Origin: an uncultured Lachnospiraceae bacterium
GTDB taxonomy: Bacteria; Bacillota; Clostridia; Lachnospirales; Lachnospiraceae
Length of the DNA: 64,000 nucleotides
Direction: 5' to 3'
Assembly (NCBI GenBank): GCA_947589055.1
Contig: CANPZL010000007.1
Coordinates: 1-64,000 of the forward strand
Shown: piece after piece, positions 21,305 to 31,163 of the stretch
How the letters are laid out: every line of letters starts with the position of its first letter
Position numbering within the stretch: the stretch's first letter is position 1
Made by a program: the position numbers and the translations under genes
Notes under the pieces: generated by a model
Database searches by the model: none
What the model saw: only the letters and a program-made list of their open reading frames with translations
What the model was told of the DNA's origin: nothing

Positions 21305-22447
21305 TTACTTCCGAATCTTTATCTGTCTTGCTACCGAAAGCACGATTCCCATTTCTACCAGCAGGAAGACCAGCGAAGTGCCTCCATAACTGATAAAGGG
21401 AAGCGGAATACCGGTATTCGGCATCGTATTCGTAACAACTGCAATATTGATCAAAACCTGCACCGCCACATGAGCCAGTACTCCGACTACCAATAAGGCG
21501 CCATACAGATCTCTGGCGTTCATAACGATTGCCATCAGCCGCCAGATCAATATAATAAACAAAAGGATCAGCGATACACCGCCTACGATCCCCAGTTCTT
21601 CACATATCACCGAAAATATCATATCGTTATGCGCTTCCGGGATAAAATCCATCTTTTGGATACTCTGTCCCAATCCTTTTCCCCAGATTCCGCCGGAGCC
21701 GATCGCATACAATGCCTGAAGGGTCTGATACCCCTTCGGGTGCGTTTCCAGATTCAGCCATGCATCGATTCGTTCGCTTCGATACCCTGCTGTCAGGATA
21801 AATAAGGCGCCTCCGATACAGCCGATTAAGGCGATCACGACAAAATGCGAATATCTAGGGCTTGCAACAAATAAAATAGCCACAATGATCACACCGCAGA
21901 TAATAGCGGTACTTAAATTCTCGATTGCGATAAAAGCGGTCAATATGATCGGCGGCACCATAATCTTTACCAATACCTTCCAATCATTCAATTTCCAAAC
22001 CTGATTCGTAGTCGCATGCGCCACATACATAATGATCGCCATTTTTGCCAGCTCTGAAGGTTGAAACCGGACGGGACCGATTTCCAGCCAACGGGTAGAA
22101 CCGCCGCCGGCACTTCCAACGATCAAAACCGCTACAGTTAAGATTCCAATACCGATAAAGGCCAGTACGGTAAACCGCTTTAATATGTGATAATCCAGTC
22201 TGGATATAAAAAGCATCGACACGATTCCCAACGCAGCAAATACCGCCTGCCGCTTAAAGAAATAAGCGGCATCTCCATAGTCAAGAGAGGCTGTATAGGA
22301 GCTGGTGCTGTATACCATGATCAACCCGAAACCAACCAAAAAAAGGATGATAAAGAGCAGGGAATAGTCAAAGTATTCCCCCTGACTCCAAATCCTGACC
22401 TTACTTCGCTTTATCTGATTCTGATTGTCCTGCTGTTCTTCTCTCAT
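21305..22447 (-). CDS. ftsW: SEDS peptidoglycan glycosyltransferase, FtsW/SpoVE
   Basis: Polytopic lipid II polymerase of the SEDS family (about ten membrane segments). Signature stretches are RFQPSELAKMAIIMYVA, GKGLGQSIQKMDFIPEAHNDMIFSVICEELG and GIPLPFISYGGTS near the C-terminus. At 380 residues it is complete. It stands between murD and ftsQ. In spore formers this position holds SpoVE, FtsW or a single protein serving both; sequence alone does not decide. Its likely transpeptidase partner is one of the two PBPs upstream. Confidence 0.9.
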   Translation of the reverse strand: MREEQQDNQNQIKRSKVRIWSQGEYFDYSLLFIILFLVGFGLIMVYSTSSYTASLDYGDAAYFFKRQAVFAALGIVSMLFISRLDYHILKRFTVLAFIGIGILTVAVLIVGSAGGGSTRWLEIGPVRFQPSELAKMAIIMYVAHATTNQVWKLNDWKVLVKIMVPPIILTAFIAIENLSTAIICGVIIVAILFVASPRYSHFVVIALIGCIGGALFILTAGYRSERIDAWLNLETHPKGYQTLQALYAIGSGGIWGKGLGQSIQKMDFIPEAHNDMIFSVICEELGIVGGVSLILLFIILIWRLMAIVMNARDLYGALLVVGVLAHVAVQVLINIAVVTNTMPNTGIPLPFISYGGTSLVFLLVEMGIVLSVARQIKIRK

Positions 22448-22487
22448 TTATAGACTCCTCTGCTACTGAAATACTGTCTCACATTTT

Positions 22488-23849
22488 TTATTCCGGTAGT
22501 TCTTCCACATAAGTCTTGAACAGATTGCCACGCTGTTCATAATTATCGAATTGCCCCCAGCTGGCGCAGGCCGGCGACAACAGTACTGCTTCCCCTTCTT
22601 CTGCAAGAGAATAACATTTCCCTACCGCCTCTTTTAGATTCTCAACAAGCAGAATATTCTCAAAGCCATGCTTTCTTGCTGTCTGAGCGATCTGTTCCGC
22701 TGTCTGGCCGATCAACAGCAGCCAGCGAACCTTTCCTTCAAAGCTCTCGATCCATTCATCAAAGCCTACATGCTTATCATAGCCGCCGCCAATCAACAAG
22801 GTGGGCCGATCCATTGCCTGGATTCCCTTGATCGCCGCATCCGGATTGGTTCCTTTGGAATCATTATAATACCGGACGCCACGGACTTCCTTAACAAATT
22901 CGATCCGATGCTCCACTCCTTTAAATTCCTTACAGACCCGGCGGATAACTTCTACCGGGATTCCCATATAATATGCAATGGCAATCGCTGCCATATAATT
23001 TTCGATATTATGGTTTCCAAGCAATATCCTTTCTTCCAGAGAAAGCACCGGAATATCCTCCATCTGCTTTCTTCTTATAACAATCTGATCTCCTTGCAGG
23101 CATATACCCTCTTCCAATTCCTCTAAGCGGCTGAAATACACAGAAGCTGCCGGAATCTGATCCCCCATCTGCCGGGTTTGTTCATCATCATAATTCAGCA
23201 CGCAAAACTGCTCCTTCGTCTGATTCATCGTGATCTTTTGCTTGGTATCCCGATAACATTCAAAAGTGTGATGCCGATCCAAGTGATCCGGCGTCACATT
23301 TAAGACTGCGCTTACCTTGGGTTTGAATTCCTGTATCGTTTCCAGCTGAAAGCTGCTGATCTCGGCAACAATCAGACTGTTTTCCGTCGTTTTTCCCGCT
23401 ATCTGGGTAAAGGGAAGCCCGATATTCCCCACGACATAGGTATCCTCCTGATATGCCTTGCAAATCTCACCTACCAATGCAGTCGTCGTGGTTTTTCCAT
23501 TTGTACCGGTAATAGCGGCAATGGAACCCTTTGCAATCCGATAGGCCAGTTCGATTTCACTCCAAATCGGTATCTCCCGTTCCCGAAATGCTTCCGTAAA
23601 CTTCGCTTCTATGGAAATTCCCGGACTGATGATCATAAGGTCTATGGTATCCAACAAGGCTTCGTCCAGCTTTCCGATGACAACTCCCGCTTTTTCATAA
23701 TCGCCTAGCTTCTGTAAAACCTCCAGCTTATCCACCTTGTCATTTTCATCAAAAACGATTACCTCGGCACCTTGTTCTAACAGCAGTCTTGCCGCTCCGA
23801 TTCCGCTCTTTCCGGCTCCTGCCACTACTACTCTTTTGTTCCATTCCAT
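22488..23849 (-). CDS. murD: UDP-N-acetylmuramoyl-L-alanine:D-glutamate ligase MurD
   Basis: Cytoplasmic Mur ligase adding D-glutamate to UDP-MurNAc-L-Ala. The N-terminal Rossmann motif VVVAGAGKSGIGAARLL is followed by the ATP loop AITGTNGKTTTTALVGEI near residue 110, and YNDSKGTNPDA and SPACASWGQFDNYEQRG mark the C-terminal domain. I chose ATG 23849 (453 residues): GGAGGAG is 6 bases before it, and the earlier in-frame ATGs would add a Cys/Glu-rich stub not seen in the family. Confidence 0.96.
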   Translation of the reverse strand: MEWNKRVVVAGAGKSGIGAARLLLEQGAEVIVFDENDKVDKLEVLQKLGDYEKAGVVIGKLDEALLDTIDLMIISPGISIEAKFTEAFREREIPIWSEIELAYRIAKGSIAAITGTNGKTTTTALVGEICKAYQEDTYVVGNIGLPFTQIAGKTTENSLIVAEISSFQLETIQEFKPKVSAVLNVTPDHLDRHHTFECYRDTKQKITMNQTKEQFCVLNYDDEQTRQMGDQIPAASVYFSRLEELEEGICLQGDQIVIRRKQMEDIPVLSLEERILLGNHNIENYMAAIAIAYYMGIPVEVIRRVCKEFKGVEHRIEFVKEVRGVRYYNDSKGTNPDAAIKGIQAMDRPTLLIGGGYDKHVGFDEWIESFEGKVRWLLLIGQTAEQIAQTARKHGFENILLVENLKEAVGKCYSLAEEGEAVLLSPACASWGQFDNYEQRGNLFKTYVEELPE

Positions 23850-23921
23850 GTCATGCTCCTCCATGCAGTCACATTCTTCTCTCATTTTATCCTACTATAT
23901 GCAAACCCCTTTGATTCGTTC

Positions 23922-24881
23922 CTACAGCGCTAAAATACCGATGAGACAAAGGATCGTAGTAACAATAGAAAAAATCGCTACCACCTTTGTTTCCGGCCAG
24001 CCGGACAATTCAAAATGATGGTGGATCGGCGCCATTTTAAATGGACGTTTTCCCGTGGTCTTAAAGGAAACTACTTGGATAATAACGGACAGCACCTCTA
24101 CCAGATATACCAATGCCACGATCGGGATAAACAAGGGCATCTCCAATATATATGCTGTCGCCGCTACAAAACCGCCCAACGCCAGCGAACCGGTATCGCC
24201 CATAAATACTCTTGCCGGATACACGTTATAGACCAAAAACCCTAACAAGGCTCCAACCGCACCACAGGTGATCGGCTCGATCCCGGCTTTTAATCCCACT
24301 CCGACAACGGTGAAAAAGGTGGCGATCAATACAGTAACCGAGGATGCCAGACCGTCCAGACCATCCGTAAAATTCGCTCCGTTTACCGTGCCCAGTACCA
24401 CAAAAAATAAAATCGGTGCATACCAAAAACCGACCTCCAGATAATGTCCGTTCCAAAACGGAATCCGCATCCGGGTTCCTAAATCCGTCTGTGTCATAAT
24501 ATAATAACAGAATACACCGGTAACTATAATCTGTAATAAGAGCTTCTGCCACGCCCGCAGTCCCATTGAGCGTTTCATAACTACCTTAATATAATCATCT
24601 AAAAAACCAATCAGCCCAAACCCTAAGGTTACAAACAGGATTGGAAGTATGTTGGGAAATTCCTTAACATAGATCAGCGCAGTCACCACTATACTGCATA
24701 AAATAATCAATCCGCCCATAGTCGGCGTTCCGGATTTCTTTAAATGAGATTCCGGTCCTTCTTCCCTTACAAACTGTCCGAACTTAAGCTTTTTCAAAAA
24801 AGGTATGATTAACGGACTTAATATCACGCTGATTCCAAAGGAAATTAAGATTGGTAATACGATATTATAGTTTATATTCAC
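23922..24881 (-). CDS. mraY: Phospho-N-acetylmuramoyl-pentapeptide transferase MraY
   Basis: Integral membrane enzyme that makes lipid I from undecaprenyl phosphate and UDP-MurNAc-pentapeptide. Ten hydrophobic segments; motifs SGTPTMGGLI, GFLDDYIKV (Asp pair), NFTDGLDGLA and the histidine motif PIHHHFEL near the C-terminus. At 319 residues it is complete. It begins with GTG behind GAGGTG. It lies between the second PBP and murD. Confidence 0.96.
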   Translation of the reverse strand: MNINYNIVLPILISFGISVILSPLIIPFLKKLKFGQFVREEGPESHLKKSGTPTMGGLIILCSIVVTALIYVKEFPNILPILFVTLGFGLIGFLDDYIKVVMKRSMGLRAWQKLLLQIIVTGVFCYYIMTQTDLGTRMRIPFWNGHYLEVGFWYAPILFFVVLGTVNGANFTDGLDGLASSVTVLIATFFTVVGVGLKAGIEPITCGAVGALLGFLVYNVYPARVFMGDTGSLALGGFVAATAYILEMPLFIPIVALVYLVEVLSVIIQVVSFKTTGKRPFKMAPIHHHFELSGWPETKVVAIFSIVTTILCLIGILAL

Positions 24882-24947
24882 ATCTGCACCTCACACTTTC
24901 GTACTTTAACTATCCTAGTATAATGCTTTTCCATATGAGATTCAACC

Positions 24948-26705
24948 CTATTCACCTGCTTCATTTTGTGGTTCTTCCGCCTCATACGTCGGTTCAAGCC
25001 CAAGATATGGCAAGATATTTTCATATATCCGTTTCGCCACCGGAGCCGCTATGGTTCCACCATAATAAATACCAGTCGGCTCATTGATCAAAACCAGTGT
25101 GATCACCTGCGGATTATCCGCCGGAGCCATTCCTACAAACGCAGCAATGTATTTTCCATTCCCTCTGGGCAGTTTTTCACTGGTTGCCGTTTTCCCGGCG
25201 ATCCGATAGCCTTCCACCTGTCCCCGGCTGCCGCCGCCTTCCGCAACGACTGCTTCTAACAGCCCCCGCATAGTAGCGGAGGTTTCGGCTGAGATCACAC
25301 CAGTTTCGATGGGATATTCAAAAGTTTCCAATGGATTGCCATCGGTATCTGTTGTATACATTCCAAAATGCGGCGTAACCAGATTGCCTCCGTTCACAGC
25401 GGCACTGACAGCTGTAATCAGCTGAATCGGTGTAATCTGAAAGGACTGACCAAAGGACATGATCGCCAGATCCACTTCCTTGACTTCCTCTTGGGGATGC
25501 ATGATAGAGTTAGCCTCTCCCGGCAGATCAATTCCAGTCCTGCTCATAAGTCCAAGCTGCTCATAGGTGTGATACATATCTGTCGTTCCCACCCGAAGCC
25601 CTACGTCCATAAAGACCGGATTACAGGAATTCATGATTCCCTGCCGGAAGGTTTCTACACCATGTCCTGTAGTCTTGTGGCAGCGAATGGTACGGTCTCC
25701 AACGATCCGATACCCCGGACAAACAAAGGTATCTTCTAACGTGACAACGCCTTTTTCCAATGCTGCGGTAGCGGTAACCACTTTAAAGATCGAACCCGGT
25801 TCATAGGTGTCATTGATGCAGAAGTTCCGCCACATCTGATTTAGGGCATCCTGCCGCTCTTGTTCTGTTTCGTATACGGCATCTGTATTTAAGGTAAACG
25901 GATCATTCAGATTATACTCCGGCGCATTCACCATCGCATAGATCTCACCGTTTTGCGGATTCATCACGATAATGGAAACTCCAATGGCTTCCTTTGCAAT
26001 CAGCGCTTTTTCCGCCTCCTGCTGGACATAGGACTGTATATTGGCATCCAGGGTGGTATAGAGATCATTTCCCGCTATCGGTTCCTTTCTGGACTCTGCC
26101 GTGTTGGCAAGTTCAATTCCGTTTGCATCAGTTACTGTAAGGATATAACCGTCCTGTCCCTGCAAAACGGAATCATATTCTACCTCCAGCCCAACGATTC
26201 CTTGATTGTCAGCGCCGGTAAAGCCCAGTACTTTCGACGCCATATCATCAAAAGGATAATATCTTCGATAATCCTCATCCACCATCACTCCATCCAAATG
26301 ATAGGAGCGAATCCGATCCGCCACTGCCTTATCCACATTACTCCGCACCCGTTCCCTGGCAGATACCTTTTCCACCCGGCTCCGAATTGTTTCTTCCGGA
26401 AGCCCCAATTCACTGCTCAATACCTGAATCACCTGCTCCGGATCCGTAATCTGACTATGGATAACGGAAATCGTACAAACCGGCCGATTTCCCGCCAGTA
26501 CAACCCCATTGCGATCATAGATTCTTCCTCTGGGAGCTTTGATCGCACGTTCTCTTTCATGGAGCGCCTGTGCTTTGCCGGAATAGTATTCTCCCTGTCC
26601 AATCATGATATAACCCAGCCTGCCGATCAAAAACATAGCGACTGCTAAAATCATGCAAAACAGCACCAGCATTTTCTTCCGGTTGTAGGTTTTTACTCCG
26701 GTCAT
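24948..26705 (-). CDS. Class B penicillin-binding protein, SpoVD-like, with KTA in place of KTG
   Basis: Monofunctional transpeptidase with one N-terminal membrane helix, a PBP dimerization domain (RGRIYDRNGVVLA near residue 60) and a transpeptidase domain. Active-site motifs are SxxK in EPGSIFKVV and SxN in MNSCNPV. The third box reads GKTATSEK, so the usual KTG glycine is alanine. No PASTA domain is present, unlike B. subtilis SpoVD. It follows another class B PBP, giving the pbpB-spoVD style pair of spore formers. The SpoVD role is inferred from position; the 722-residue neighbour could be the sporulation one instead. Confidence 0.85.
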   Translation of the reverse strand: MTGVKTYNRKKMLVLFCMILAVAMFLIGRLGYIMIGQGEYYSGKAQALHERERAIKAPRGRIYDRNGVVLAGNRPVCTISVIHSQITDPEQVIQVLSSELGLPEETIRSRVEKVSARERVRSNVDKAVADRIRSYHLDGVMVDEDYRRYYPFDDMASKVLGFTGADNQGIVGLEVEYDSVLQGQDGYILTVTDANGIELANTAESRKEPIAGNDLYTTLDANIQSYVQQEAEKALIAKEAIGVSIIVMNPQNGEIYAMVNAPEYNLNDPFTLNTDAVYETEQERQDALNQMWRNFCINDTYEPGSIFKVVTATAALEKGVVTLEDTFVCPGYRIVGDRTIRCHKTTGHGVETFRQGIMNSCNPVFMDVGLRVGTTDMYHTYEQLGLMSRTGIDLPGEANSIMHPQEEVKEVDLAIMSFGQSFQITPIQLITAVSAAVNGGNLVTPHFGMYTTDTDGNPLETFEYPIETGVISAETSATMRGLLEAVVAEGGGSRGQVEGYRIAGKTATSEKLPRGNGKYIAAFVGMAPADNPQVITLVLINEPTGIYYGGTIAAPVAKRIYENILPYLGLEPTYEAEEPQNEAGE

Positions 26706-26784
26706 ATTGCTGTCCTATGCTCATTATCCTTATAATATACGTTGCAACCGCCTAGGTTATGCTTGCTTTCTATGTGGTATCCGA

Positions 26785-28953
26785 TTACTCCGCCGGTACA
26801 TCCGGACTTTCATCTGCCGTGCCATCCGGGGAACCGGTCTCCGTAGAAGCATCTCCCTCCGGTCCGGGTTCCGTTTCCGTTCCTTCCACAGGAACCTCCT
26901 CACTCTGAACCGGCGTTGCCGCTTCATCTACCACCGGCGTTCCGTCATCTACAGTAGTGCTGCTCTGAAATACATTCATATAAGGCAGCACCTCCTGAAA
27001 AATATCGTGTGCCAGCAGAGAAGACGCACCACTATGGGACTGATCTGCTTCCTTTGGTTCATTCACTACAACATATAATACAATCTGCGGTTTTTCCACA
27101 GGCGCAAATCCAATGAAGGATATAACATATTTATCATTTCCTCTTGGCTGTTTTTCCGCAGTTCCGGTTTTTCCGCCGATGCTGTAACCTTCTAAGCGAA
27201 CCCGTTTACCGGTTCCGGCTTCTACAGTCTGATACATATACTCCCGCAGCAGACCGGAGGTTTCTTCTGAAACAGTTTTTCTAAGAATGTTCGGTTCATA
27301 ATTCGTTATCACACTTCCATCCTCGTTTATGATTTGTTTCATAATATGCGGTTCATAATAATTTCCCCCGTTTATAATTGAACAAAATGCTGTACAAAGC
27401 TGTATCATGGAAACATTTTGTCCCTGTCCAAAGGAAGAGGTTGCAAGCTCCATCGGATTTAAGCCTTCCTCCGTATATACCAAAGCCGATGTATCCGCCT
27501 CACCCGGCAGATCGACATAGGTTTTTGTACCAAAGCCGAAGGCCCTTCCATATTTATAAAAGACTGTAGAGCCTTCCCGCTGGGCAATCTGCATTAAAGC
27601 GCAGTTACAAGACTGCATGATCGCCTGTTCGAGCGTAACTTCTCCATGTCCGGAACGAAGATGACAGTTGACTGGTTTTTGTCCTTCTACGATTGTCAAA
27701 CTTCCCGGACAGAAAAAGGTATCTCCGTCATGTATAATGTCTTCCTCTAAGCCGGCGGCTACCGTAAAGGGTTTAAAGGTAGACCCCGGTTCAAAGGTAT
27801 CACTGATAACATAGTTTCTCCAAACCTTATTCAGCGCATTTAACCGTTCTTCCTCCGTCATCTGCGCAACCAATTCTTCTCCGCTAGCAGCAGTTACAGT
27901 TGTAACAATGGGTTCAGCCGGAGTCGGCGCTTGCGTCGTAGGATCCACGCCTTCTTCTGTGCTGTCTTCTGCCGGTGCCGGCTCGGTTATCCGTTCAAAA
28001 GAATAGCTTCCATCCTCATTCGCAAACTGATAATAGATCGAATTTTCCTGATAAGGCTGATTGCAGTCAAATGTATAGGAATTTGCGATCGCCAATATTT
28101 CACCGTTATTAGGATCCATGGCCAGCACCGCCACATTTATCGCTCCGGTTTCCGCCATGAATTCCGCAATCTGCTGTTCCACAATGCTTTGTATATTTGT
28201 ATCCAGTGTTGTAACCACCGAATACCCGTTGACCGGCTCTCTGGTCGTCCGCTGCAAGGTCTGGTCGTTTGTCAGATACCCGTACTGTCTGCCTTCCGTA
28301 CCGTTTAATTCGTCATTATAGTACTGCTCCAGTCCGGCATTCCCTACATTCCCGCTTGCGGTAAAGCCAAGTGCCTGACACGCTAGGGTGCCATACGGAT
28401 AGTACCGCTGATATTCATCCTCCAGCCATACTCCTACTACTGCCTGTCCTTCTTTTGTTTCCAGATATTCCAGAAAAGGCGTCACCGTCTCATATGACAG
28501 CTTCTTCGCCATGATCTTATAAAGGGAATTTTCATCTGCCAATGCTGTATCGATCTCTTCCGCAGACAAACCAAAAAAGGTCTGTAATGCTTGAACCGTA
28601 ACTGCTTTTTTGGTCGTGACATTTCCTTCCGAAAGCTGTACTTCTTTGTCTCCCTCCGCCAAGATAATCTTAGGCTCTATGATCAGATTGTATACTTTTG
28701 TGCTGGTCGCCAGTTCCACCCCGTTCCGATCCAGAATATCTCCTCTCCGGTAAGGAATGGTGATACTGTCGTACCGCTGCTGGGACAACACACGCATTTC
28801 GTATTCTTTTCCTTTGGCCTCTTCAATGTAGACCAGTCTGGATAAAACGACAATAAAGCCGGCCAGTATAATCCCACACATTACTGTCAGCTTTATCCCC
28901 ATACGGTGTAAAAATTGTTTTTTTATTTTTCGTTTCTTCCCCTGTGCAGCCAT
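26785..28953 (-). CDS. Class B penicillin-binding protein, FtsI/PbpB-like, with long acidic tail
   Basis: Division-type transpeptidase directly after ftsL. A basic cytoplasmic N-terminus and one membrane helix (TVMCGIILAGFIVVLSRLV) precede the PBP dimerization domain (RRGDILDRNGVELA). The transpeptidase domain has EPGSTFKPF (SxxK), MQSCNCA (SxN) and GGKTGTAEK (KTG). A Pro/Thr/Glu-rich insert (about residues 305-345) lies before the active site. The last 60 residues are acidic, Pro/Thr/Ser-rich and extracellular. At 722 residues it is about 100-140 longer than typical because of these segments. Confidence 0.88.
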   Translation of the reverse strand: MAAQGKKRKIKKQFLHRMGIKLTVMCGIILAGFIVVLSRLVYIEEAKGKEYEMRVLSQQRYDSITIPYRRGDILDRNGVELATSTKVYNLIIEPKIILAEGDKEVQLSEGNVTTKKAVTVQALQTFFGLSAEEIDTALADENSLYKIMAKKLSYETVTPFLEYLETKEGQAVVGVWLEDEYQRYYPYGTLACQALGFTASGNVGNAGLEQYYNDELNGTEGRQYGYLTNDQTLQRTTREPVNGYSVVTTLDTNIQSIVEQQIAEFMAETGAINVAVLAMDPNNGEILAIANSYTFDCNQPYQENSIYYQFANEDGSYSFERITEPAPAEDSTEEGVDPTTQAPTPAEPIVTTVTAASGEELVAQMTEEERLNALNKVWRNYVISDTFEPGSTFKPFTVAAGLEEDIIHDGDTFFCPGSLTIVEGQKPVNCHLRSGHGEVTLEQAIMQSCNCALMQIAQREGSTVFYKYGRAFGFGTKTYVDLPGEADTSALVYTEEGLNPMELATSSFGQGQNVSMIQLCTAFCSIINGGNYYEPHIMKQIINEDGSVITNYEPNILRKTVSEETSGLLREYMYQTVEAGTGKRVRLEGYSIGGKTGTAEKQPRGNDKYVISFIGFAPVEKPQIVLYVVVNEPKEADQSHSGASSLLAHDIFQEVLPYMNVFQSSTTVDDGTPVVDEAATPVQSEEVPVEGTETEPGPEGDASTETGSPDGTADESPDVPAE

Positions 28954-28984
28954 TCTCGTTCTCCTGTTTGCTTCTGAACCCGGA

Positions 28985-29479
28985 TCAATATGTGCTCATT
29001 TCCGGAATATCCCGATACTGTCTTACATAGTCAGACTCGGTCAAATCATAATAAACCACCTGTCCTTCTACAGGATATACCATTCCCAAGCGGTTAATCG
29101 CTGCATCCCGGATTTCTTCTAAATTAACGCTCCCACTGATTCGGGCCTCATATGCATTATTTTCGTCGGTCATGCTTTCAATCTCGGACTGCAAAACAGT
29201 GATCGTATTGCTCTGATCCATGAGTTTTGCCTGCATAGATAACATCATGGTACAAACAGCCAAAGTTGCCGCTACGGACATAGCCAAAAATACGGCAAAT
29301 CCAGGATTCATAGCCAGTTTCAAACCCTTTTGGCTCTTGTTCTTACGTACCTTTGCATAATCCGGCAGCTCCGGTTCTCTTTTGCGTACCGGACGTTCAT
29401 ATTCCGGCTGTACCATTTGTTTACGGACTGCGGTCCCTTCCGTATAATACTGGGCATATCCCCTTTGATACTCTCTCAT
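28985..29479 (-). CDS. ftsL: Cell division protein FtsL-like
   Basis: Bitopic divisome protein of 164 residues. A basic cytoplasmic region (about 1-58) is followed by one membrane helix (FAVFLAMSVAATLAVCTMML) and a short extracellular coiled coil (SNTITVLQSEIESMTDENNAYEARI). It ends with an FtsL/DivIC-like segment (NLEEIRDAAINRLGMVYP). The position between rsmH and the division PBP is the classic ftsL slot. Confidence 0.88.
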   Translation of the reverse strand: MREYQRGYAQYYTEGTAVRKQMVQPEYERPVRKREPELPDYAKVRKNKSQKGLKLAMNPGFAVFLAMSVAATLAVCTMMLSMQAKLMDQSNTITVLQSEIESMTDENNAYEARISGSVNLEEIRDAAINRLGMVYPVEGQVVYYDLTESDYVRQYRDIPEMSTY

Positions 29480-29497
29480 TGCTTCTCCAACCTTTTG

Positions 29498-30433
29498 TTA
29501 TATTTTTTCAAACACCCGAAGCTTGGAACTCCTCGAACGTTTATTTTTCTGTTGTTCCTTCTCCTGTGGCAGCACAGGCTTTCTGGTAATCACTCTTCCC
29601 TTTGGTTTTTTCCCACAGATACAAACGGGAAAATCAGGCGGGCAGGTACATGGATTTTCATTTCGCTTAAATATGGTCTTTACGATCCGATCCTCTAAAG
29701 AATGAAAGGTAATGACGCATAATCGGCCGCCCGGATTTAAAAGCTCAATCATTTCATCTAAGGAGGTATTCAAAACCTCCAATTCACGGTTTAATTCAAT
29801 CCGTATCGCCTGATAAGTTCTTTTGGAGGGATGTCCACCAGTGACCCTTTCTTTCGCAGGTATTGCTTTCAAGATGATCTGGTTCAGTTCCTCCGTTGTC
29901 TCTATCGCTTGTCCACTTCTTGCTTTCACAATTTCATGTGCGATATTTTTTGCAAACCGTTCCTCTCCGTACTCCCGGATCATACGATACAGTTCCTGCT
30001 CGGAATATCCGTTCAAAATGTCTTTTGCTGTTTTGCTCTGTCTCTGATCCATCCGCATATCCAAAGGAGCCGTTTCCCGATAGGTAAATCCCCGCTCCAC
30101 CGTATCCAGCTGATAGGAGGAAACCCCCAGATCCAGAAGAATTCCATCCACACCGCAGATGCCCAGTTCCTGAAGTCTGAGTTTCATGTTGCAATAATTA
30201 TCCCGAAGGATCGTTACCCGGTCTTCAAAAGGCTTTAACCGCTTTGTAGCAGCAACGATTGCATCTCCGTCATGATCAATTCCGATCAAACGTCCCTGCC
30301 TTGAAAGCCGCCGGCATATTTCAAAGGAGTGTCCGGCGCCTCCCAACGTTCCATCTACATAGATTCCATCCGGTTGAATATTCAGATAGGTAATGGTTTC
30401 CTCCAATAATACGGAATCATGTGTGAATTCCAT
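29498..30433 (-). CDS. rsmH: 16S rRNA (cytosine1402-N4)-methyltransferase RsmH
   Basis: SAM methyltransferase acting on C1402 of 16S rRNA (MraW). It starts [15 protein letters not shown] and has [12 protein letters not shown] (SAM motif), [24 protein letters not shown] and [18 protein letters not shown]. At 311 residues it is complete. A Lys-rich tail follows the [16 protein letters not shown] segment. It begins 8 bases after mraZ, the standard first pair of the dcw cluster. Confidence 0.97.
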   Translation of the reverse strand: MEFTHDSVLLEETITYLNIQPDGIYVDGTLGGAGHSFEICRRLSRQGRLIGIDHDGDAIVAATKRLKPFEDRVTILRDNYCNMKLRLQELGICGVDGILLDLGVSSYQLDTVERGFTYRETAPLDMRMDQRQSKTAKDILNGYSEQELYRMIREYGEERFAKNIAHEIVKARSGQAIETTEELNQIILKAIPAKERVTGGHPSKRTYQAIRIELNRELEVLNTSLDEMIELLNPGGRLCVITFHSLEDRIVKTIFKRNENPCTCPPDFPVCICGKKPKGRVITRKPVLPQEKEQQKNKRSRSSKLRVFEKI

Positions 30434-30441
30434 GCAGCCTC

Positions 30442-30888
30442 CTAAAACTCAATGCCAAGCTCTTCCAAATCTTCCACAATATCATCCATATTTTCTGCGA
30501 TTTCAAGATTCCGATTATCCCATTTCTCTCGATCCCAGATCTCAATCCGTTCTACGTTTCCCACAACCGCTACTTCCTTCGTGATCCCTGCAAAATCCCG
30601 CAAAACCTGCGGCAATAAGATCCTGCCTTGACTATCCAGTTCGCAGTCGGTTGCTCCCGCAATGAAAAAATGTTTCGTTTGTCTGGCTTTCTTGTTCTGA
30701 ATCGGAAGCTTTTTCAGCTTTTCTTCAAATAAATCCCATTCATCATTGGGATACCCATAAAGACAGCCGTCCAGTCCCTTTGTTACAACAAAGGTTTCTC
30801 CCAGCTGTTCCCGAAGCTTTGTAGGGATAATGAGCCTGCCCTTTGCGTCAACGCTATGATTGAATTGTCCTTTTAATCCACTGGACAT
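30442..30888 (-). CDS. mraZ: Transcriptional regulator MraZ
   Basis: Double AbrB-fold DNA-binding protein that controls the dcw cluster and its own gene. Two repeats are visible: [21 protein letters not shown] near the N-terminus and [20 protein letters not shown] in the middle. I chose ATG 30888 (148 residues, normal length). A longer frame to 30927 would run into the MraZ binding repeats and lacks its own ribosome binding site, whereas AGGAAAG is about 7 bases before 30888. Confidence 0.95.
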   Translation of the reverse strand: MSSGLKGQFNHSVDAKGRLIIPTKLREQLGETFVVTKGLDGCLYGYPNDEWDLFEEKLKKLPIQNKKARQTKHFFIAGATDCELDSQGRILLPQVLRDFAGITKEVAVVGNVERIEIWDREKWDNRNLEIAENMDDIVEDLEELGIEF

Positions 30889-30923
30889 AACTCCACTTTC
30901 CTTCCATCTTCCGGTCAGTCTTC

Positions 30924-30957
30924 CCACTTACCGCCACAAATCACCACATTTCTCCAC
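30924..30957 (-). promoter_or_regulatory. MraZ operator: four GTGG repeats at exact 10-bp spacing
   Basis: On the minus strand GTGG occurs at 30954-30957, 30944-30947, 30934-30937 and 30924-30927, each separated by 6 bases. This is the one-per-helical-turn TGGG/GTGG array known for MraZ autoregulation. It lies in the leader between the predicted promoter and mraZ. Confidence 0.9.
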
Positions 30958-30968
30958 TTCATATGGTT

Positions 30969-30997
30969 ATTTTATATGATTTGTATTTGAATTTCAA
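30969..30997 (-). promoter_or_regulatory. Promoter of the dcw cluster (mraZ)
   Basis: TTGAAA (30992-30997), 17 bases and TAAAAT (30969-30974) on the minus strand, each 5 of 6 to consensus. Transcription would start just before the GTGG array. Confidence 0.78.
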
Positions 30998-31074
30998 GTG
31001 CTGAAACCCGCAAATTCGGAAAAACTTCGTGTTAAAGTGCATAAAGTTTTTGTCGTTTTTTTGTGCAATTAGAC

Positions 31075-31105
31075 TAAAAAAAGAACCGATTTTCTCGGTT
31101 CTTTT
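31075..31105 (-). terminator. Terminator after lgt
   Basis: A 7-bp core stem (GAACCGA/TCGGTTC) extended by A:T pairs, with a 5-base loop and T-runs on both sides. It isolates ychF-lgt from the dcw promoter. Confidence 0.88.
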
Positions 31106-31163
31106 GTTAATTTTACCATATTTAGTTATTGAAATAAAATTCACCTACTATATCTTGTGTCCA

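Noticed and set aside
25953..26648. 231-codon plus-strand frame antisense to the second PBP gene
   Set aside because: Shadow frame of a well supported class B PBP; no start signals.
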